Shown: positions 4,671 through 5,589 of the stretch, in pieces
Layout: each line of letters begins with the position of its first letter
Numbering within the stretch: the stretch's first letter is position 1
NCBI GenBank assembly: GCA_018056405.1
Contig: JAGPFT010000222.1
Span: forward strand, 1-5,589
DNA length: 5,589 nucleotides
Source: Anaerolineae bacterium
GTDB lineage: Bacteria > Chloroflexota > Anaerolineae > Aggregatilineales > Aggregatilineaceae
Direction of reading: 5' to 3'
Notes under the pieces: model-generated
The model's input: the letters and a program-made list of their open reading frames with translations, nothing else
Databases searched by the model: none
What the model was told of the DNA's origin: nothing
Translations under genes and position numbers: made by a program

Positions 4671-5465
4671 TCACCCGTCTTCGTCCAGCCCGACATCCCC
4701 GGCCAGCACGCGCTGCACGTCGCCGGAGTCCAGCCGGACGAGCAGCGCGCCCGCTTCGTCCACGTCCTCGGCGACGCCGCTGTAGGACGGACTGGGGAAT
4801 TGCCCCGGCGCGGTGTAGACGGTCACGCGCTTGCCGAGCGTGCCCAGCCGCGCCCGCCAGGCGGCGACGATGCCTGGGTCGGCGGCGCGAGCGACCCACT
4901 GATCGAGGCGCGGCAGCAGCGCCGCCAGTAGCGCGATGCGGTTCACCGGGTAGCCCAGCGCCGTTTCCAGGCTGGTAGCGACGGCGGCCAGGTCGGTACT
5001 ACTGAAATCGGCGCGCACATTCAGCCCGATCCCTACCACGACCGCCGCCGGCCAGTCGCCGAACCAGGTTGCTTCGCAGAGGATGCCGCACAGCTTCTTG
5101 CCGCGCACCAATCCGTCATTGGGCCACTTAAGGGCGAAGGCGTCGCCCAGCAGCGGACGCAGCACGTCGGCGAGGGCCAGTCCGGCGGCCATCGTCACGC
5201 GCTGCATGTGTTCGGGGGCGAGGGCGGGGCGGTAGATGGCGCTGACCAGCAGGGCACTCCCCGGCGGCGCGACCCAGCGGCGGCCCTGGCGACCGCGCCC
5301 GGCGGTCTGCGCCTCGGCGATGACGATGGCCCCGTCCGGGGCGGGCGGATCGGCCAGCACCCAGTCGCGGGCGATGTCCTGCGTGCTGCCCACTTCGTCG
5401 AAGCAGCGGAAGGGGCGCTCGCCCAGGACTGCGCGCAGGGAGTCGGGAGTCAGGCGGTCGGGCAT
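4671..5465 (-). CDS. birA: Biotin--[acetyl-CoA-carboxylase] ligase, monofunctional
   Basis: The enzyme activates biotin to biotinyl-5'-AMP and attaches it to the lysine of biotin carboxyl carrier domains such as that of acetyl-CoA carboxylase. The 264-aa protein shows the catalytic domain in order: GSTQD (26-30), GRGRQGRRW (56-64, the adenylate-binding loop), KWPND (113-117), KLCGILCE (124-131) containing the conserved lysine, and GIGLNV (145-150). A small C-terminal SH3-like domain covers about 210-260. There is no N-terminal helix-turn-helix, so this is the short class that lacks the DNA-binding repressor domain of E. coli BirA. The ATG at 5465 has AGGAGG 5 nt upstream and begins close to where catalytic domains usually start. 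It is convergent with rplS. Arginines are mostly CGC, as expected of a resident gene. Confidence 0.95.
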   Translation of the reverse strand: MPDRLTPDSLRAVLGERPFRCFDEVGSTQDIARDWVLADPPAPDGAIVIAEAQTAGRGRQGRRWVAPPGSALLVSAIYRPALAPEHMQRVTMAAGLALADVLRPLLGDAFALKWPNDGLVRGKKLCGILCEATWFGDWPAAVVVGIGLNVRADFSSTDLAAVATSLETALGYPVNRIALLAALLPRLDQWVARAADPGIVAAWRARLGTLGKRVTVYTAPGQFPSPSYSGVAEDVDEAGALLVRLDSGDVQRVLAGDVGLDEDG

Positions 5466-5470
5466 GGGGG

Positions 5471-5483
5471 CCTCCTCAGGAGG
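5471..5483 (-). promoter_or_regulatory. birA Shine-Dalgarno within a 13-nt palindrome
   Basis: On the minus strand CCTCC-TGA-GGAGG places a consensus AGGAGG (5476-5471) 5 nt before the ATG, directly after its own complement. Folded as a 5-bp triloop hairpin, the ribosome binding site would be hidden. It supports the start at 5465 and hints at translational damping. Confidence 0.6.
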
Positions 5484-5519
5484 TAGCGCTCAGCACAAAC
5501 ACCGGCCTGTCGTTCTGCC

Positions 5520-5547
5520 GAAAACTGAGGACTGAAAACTGATAGCT
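5520..5547. repeat. Two 14-bp imperfect tandem repeats
   Basis: GAAAACTGAGGACT (5520-5533) is followed directly by GAAAACTGATAGCT (5534-5547), matching at 11 of 14 positions with the first nine identical. It lies upstream of birA in AT-richer DNA. I recall similar GGACTGAAAACTGA arrays as intergenic repeats in some genomes, but cannot confirm that here. Beyond it, TATACT on the minus strand (5560-5555) resembles a -10 box without a good -35 partner. Confidence 0.55.
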
Positions 5548-5589
5548 TTCCCTCAGTATACCCGCAAAAATGCCCATCTCCCTGTAACC

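Noticed and set aside
4465..4899. A minus-strand frame overlapping the end of birA and the rplS terminator
   Set aside because: It is arginine- and glycine-rich low-complexity translation of GC-rich DNA and overlaps birA in another frame.
5555..5560. TATACT on the minus strand as the birA promoter -10 box
   Set aside because: No -35-like hexamer lies 16-18 nt upstream, and the window ends too close to judge.

Overview
The window holds five intact genes and reads as a stretch of bacterial chromosome with an inserted restriction-modification (R-M) cassette. Three are housekeeping genes: a heat-shock repressor (hrcA, minus strand), ribosomal protein L19 (rplS, plus strand) and a biotin protein ligase (birA, minus strand). 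They are GC-rich: lines I counted by hand run about 65-75% G+C, and arginine is mostly CGC. Between hrcA and rplS sit a DNA methyltransferase gene and a PD-(D/E)XK nuclease-like gene. These two are lower in GC (about 47-60% in sampled lines) and use AGA, AGG and TTA codons. The high GC and the abundant C-rich/G-rich intergenic hairpin repeats resemble Chloroflexota genomes. That placement is from memory of such genomes, not from a marker gene, and should be treated as tentative.

Layout. 1-180: repeat-rich spacer with two G/C-rich hairpins. 181-1269 (minus): hrcA, with its own sigma70-like promoter at 1312-1340 and no visible CIRCE operator. 1270-1595: divergent spacer carrying a composite palindromic repeat (1350-1492) and the R-M promoter (1524-1552), which has a small palindrome at the predicted start of transcription. 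1596-2966: methyltransferase. 2981-3868: nuclease, 14 nt after the methyltransferase stop, with its ribosome binding site overlapping that stop. 3869-4020: spacer with a second partial copy of the composite repeat inside an 11-bp inverted repeat. 4021-4160: strong extended -10 promoter and a structured leader. 4161-4505: rplS. 4506-4670: convergent spacer with a clear intrinsic terminator. 4671-5465 (minus): birA. 5466-5589: birA leader with a palindromic Shine-Dalgarno site and a short tandem repeat.

How the genes relate. The methyltransferase and nuclease form a two-gene operon of the kind expected for a Type II-like R-M system: the first protein protects host DNA and the second would cut unprotected DNA. 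No controller gene, Vsr or specificity subunit is visible. A perfect 23-bp direct repeat (1423-1445 and 3940-3962) brackets the cassette. Recombination between the copies would remove the R-M genes and leave the hrcA and rplS promoters untouched, so a clean gain or loss event is plausible. The other strong point is the rplS leader: a GC-rich hairpin and a helix hiding the rplS Shine-Dalgarno site compete for the same bases, which suggests autoregulation. hrcA, rplS and birA show no operon link to each other in this window.
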